Below are positions 62,943 through 64,000 of a stretch of DNA of 64,000 nucleotides, piece after piece; position 1 is the stretch's first letter; every line of letters starts with the position of its first letter. The notes beneath the pieces are model-generated. The model was given only the letters and a program-made list of their open reading frames with translations. It was not told the DNA's origin and searched no databases. The DNA comes from Pannonibacter sp. SL95. Its GTDB lineage: Bacteria > Pseudomonadota > Alphaproteobacteria > Rhizobiales > Stappiaceae. The stretch lies in the NCBI RefSeq assembly GCF_026672425.1, contig NZ_JAPPRC010000003.1:1594501-1658500 (forward strand), written 5' to 3'. The position numbers and the translations under genes are program-made.

Positions 62943-63647
62943 ATGGTTTTGGACACTCTCGACACATCCACCCTGGTGATCGCGGACGCATTGGGGCGCT
63001 TGACCGGCGAGCTGCGCGGATTTGGCCTGACGATTGAGGAAAGCGCGGACTTCAGGGTGTTCGAAGCCGCGGCGCTGGCGAGCGAAGATCGCTACCTGAT
63101 GGAAGACTTTTCGGCCCGCTTCTTCGACTTGCACGCGGGCAATGCCTTCTGGATTGGCGTGAAGGACGCTGCCGGAGGCATTGCTTCGCTGCAGGCGGCA
63201 AAGATGGATGAGCTCAGGGATCGGCCGCTGGCCGCATTCTGGCAACAGCAGCAGCGCCGCATCTTTGTTGATCCTGCGGGAGGCGACACGCGTCTCGGCG
63301 AGTTCCATGCTGCCGAAGCCTTCGAACTGCGCGGCCGCATTGTCTACCACGGCAACCTCTGGCTTCGCCGGGACCTGCGGGGCAGGGGACTTGCGGAAAA
63401 GCTGACCCAGATGGGCTTTCTCGTTGCCTTGCTGAAGTGGCAGCCGGACTGGCTCTACGGCCTGATGGCAGAAGCCAATGCCCTGAAGGGGTTCGGGCTC
63501 CGGGTCGGCTATCGGCGCTTTGCCCCGCGCGGGACGCACTGGATCGTGCCGCCGGCACATATCCGGCCCGATGACTGGCTTGTCTGGTCCAGCCGGGCAG
63601 ACCTCGTCACGCTGGCGCGTGGACTCAGCGCTCAATCGACTGAATGA
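62943..63647 (+). CDS. Uncharacterised protein with GNAT-like segment
   Basis: 234 residues, soluble. ATG at 62943 with GGGGAC just upstream. The stretch GNLWLRRDLRGRGLAEKLTQ resembles a GNAT motif A (RGRGLA pyrophosphate loop), with a helix after it, but motif B is not clear, so acetyltransferase identity is tentative. The C terminus (FGLRVGYRRFAPRGTHWIV) fits a GNAT beta strand pattern. Overlaps the convergent following gene by 23 bases. Confidence 0.7.
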   Translation: MVLDTLDTSTLVIADALGRLTGELRGFGLTIEESADFRVFEAAALASEDRYLMEDFSARFFDLHAGNAFWIGVKDAAGGIASLQAAKMDELRDRPLAAFWQQQQRRIFVDPAGGDTRLGEFHAAEAFELRGRIVYHGNLWLRRDLRGRGLAEKLTQMGFLVALLKWQPDWLYGLMAEANALKGFGLRVGYRRFAPRGTHWIVPPAHIRPDDWLVWSSRADLVTLARGLSAQSTE

Positions 63648-63975
63648 GACCATAATAGGCGCAGAACCGGGTCGGTGCACCGACCCGGGGACGCAGGGCG
63701 ACGATCAGCCGTTCAAAGGCAACTTCCACCGGACTGCCATTGAGATGCAATCTGGTCCTCGCGTAGCCATAGTAGGCCCCCCGTTCAAGGGCGATGCGAT
63801 AACCATCGGCAGCCGCTGCCTCGAGTTCGGCGTCCGGTGTCCGCAGGCTTGCGTCCGGGCTGCGGGTCCATTCATCACCGAACAACAGGCGCTGCGAGCA
63901 ATCCTGTCCGACATAAAAGATCGGGGGAGGAGAAGACGGAGTGGCGGCATCTGAGCAGAGGCTCAAATAGGGCAT
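63625..63975 (-). CDS. Small uncharacterised protein at window end
   Basis: 116 residues from ATG at 63975; TTG at 63987 or a start beyond the window are possible. N-terminal Pro/Ser stretch with FYVGQDCSQRL, a central LEAAAADGYRIALERGAYYG segment, and a basic VEVAFERLIVALRPRVGAPT end. No domain recognised. The gene is convergent with the GNAT-like gene and overlaps it by 23 bases. Confidence 0.55.
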   Translation of the reverse strand: MPYLSLCSDAATPSSPPPIFYVGQDCSQRLLFGDEWTRSPDASLRTPDAELEAAAADGYRIALERGAYYGYARTRLHLNGSPVEVAFERLIVALRPRVGAPTRFCAYYGLIQSIER

Positions 63976-64000
63976 GTGCAGCCGCAACCGGTTATCGGCA

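Noticed and set aside
1-64000. CRISPR arrays, insertion sequences, prophage genes
   Set aside because: No regularly spaced direct repeats, transposases or phage structural proteins were seen.

Overview
The window is high-GC chromosomal DNA of an alphaproteobacterium. Evidence for this is the opgG-opgI-opgH layout known from Rhodobacter, small alphaproteobacterial families (DUF6481, DUF6455, DUF1289), GatAB genes, and rhizobial-style intergenic palindromes. A Stappiaceae/Hyphomicrobiales member (Pannonibacter- or Stappia-like) is my best guess, from general impression only. No phage, insertion sequence, CRISPR array or integrase was seen; this looks like core genome with catabolic islands.

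Layout. 1-12.4 kb: the 3' part of gatA, a FAD oxidoreductase, the osmoregulated periplasmic glucan operon (opgG, a probable opgI, opgH), a repeat-rich gap with yjhX and a broken copy of its 3' end, a FliK-like/FlhX pair, and gatB. 12.4-17.4 kb: a GT39 membrane glycosyltransferase, GNAT, a GST, a cold-shock gene with two small charged-protein genes, and a DUF2147 protein. 17.4-24.4 kb: a LacI-controlled sugar locus (regulator, isomerase, Gfo/Idh/MocA oxidoreductase, ribose-type ABC importer) with two matching operators in the divergent promoter and a strong terminator at the end. 24.6-26.1 kb: a siderophore-interacting protein and a GNAT. 26.3-36.7 kb: a peptidoglycan-scavenging locus (AnmK, a cytoplasmic serine hydrolase, a dipeptide-type ABC importer, MurQ, an amino-sugar kinase and a MurR/RpiR regulator). 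Three GGAAT-N5-ATTCC type palindromes tie the regulator to murQ and the kinase.

36.7-48.5 kb: a P450, DUF423, TauE/SafE, an aspartic protease, DUF1289, an alpha/beta hydrolase lipoprotein, cobS and a broken cobT, an M3 peptidase, a flavin-binding protein and an ornithine cyclodeaminase homologue. 48.6-53.7 kb: secreted and envelope proteins, a CHASE2 nucleotide cyclase and a caspase-like protease. 53.8-59.1 kb: homoprotocatechuate meta-cleavage (hpaH, hpaG-like, hpaD, hpaE, hpaF, divergent hpaR). 59.3-64 kb: tRNA-Glu, gloA, a sirtuin, a double cold-shock-domain protein, DUF192, tRNA-Pro and two uncharacterised genes.

Four genes carry single-base-type lesions that are clear from the reading frames: the fliK-like gene (+1 at a C run), the Gfo/Idh/MocA gene (+1, which fuses it in frame to the ABC ATPase), cobT (in-frame TAA before the catalytic Glu) and the caspase gene (-1 near its C terminus). 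So many in 64 kb means either sequencing error or real decay, and should be checked before functional conclusions are drawn.
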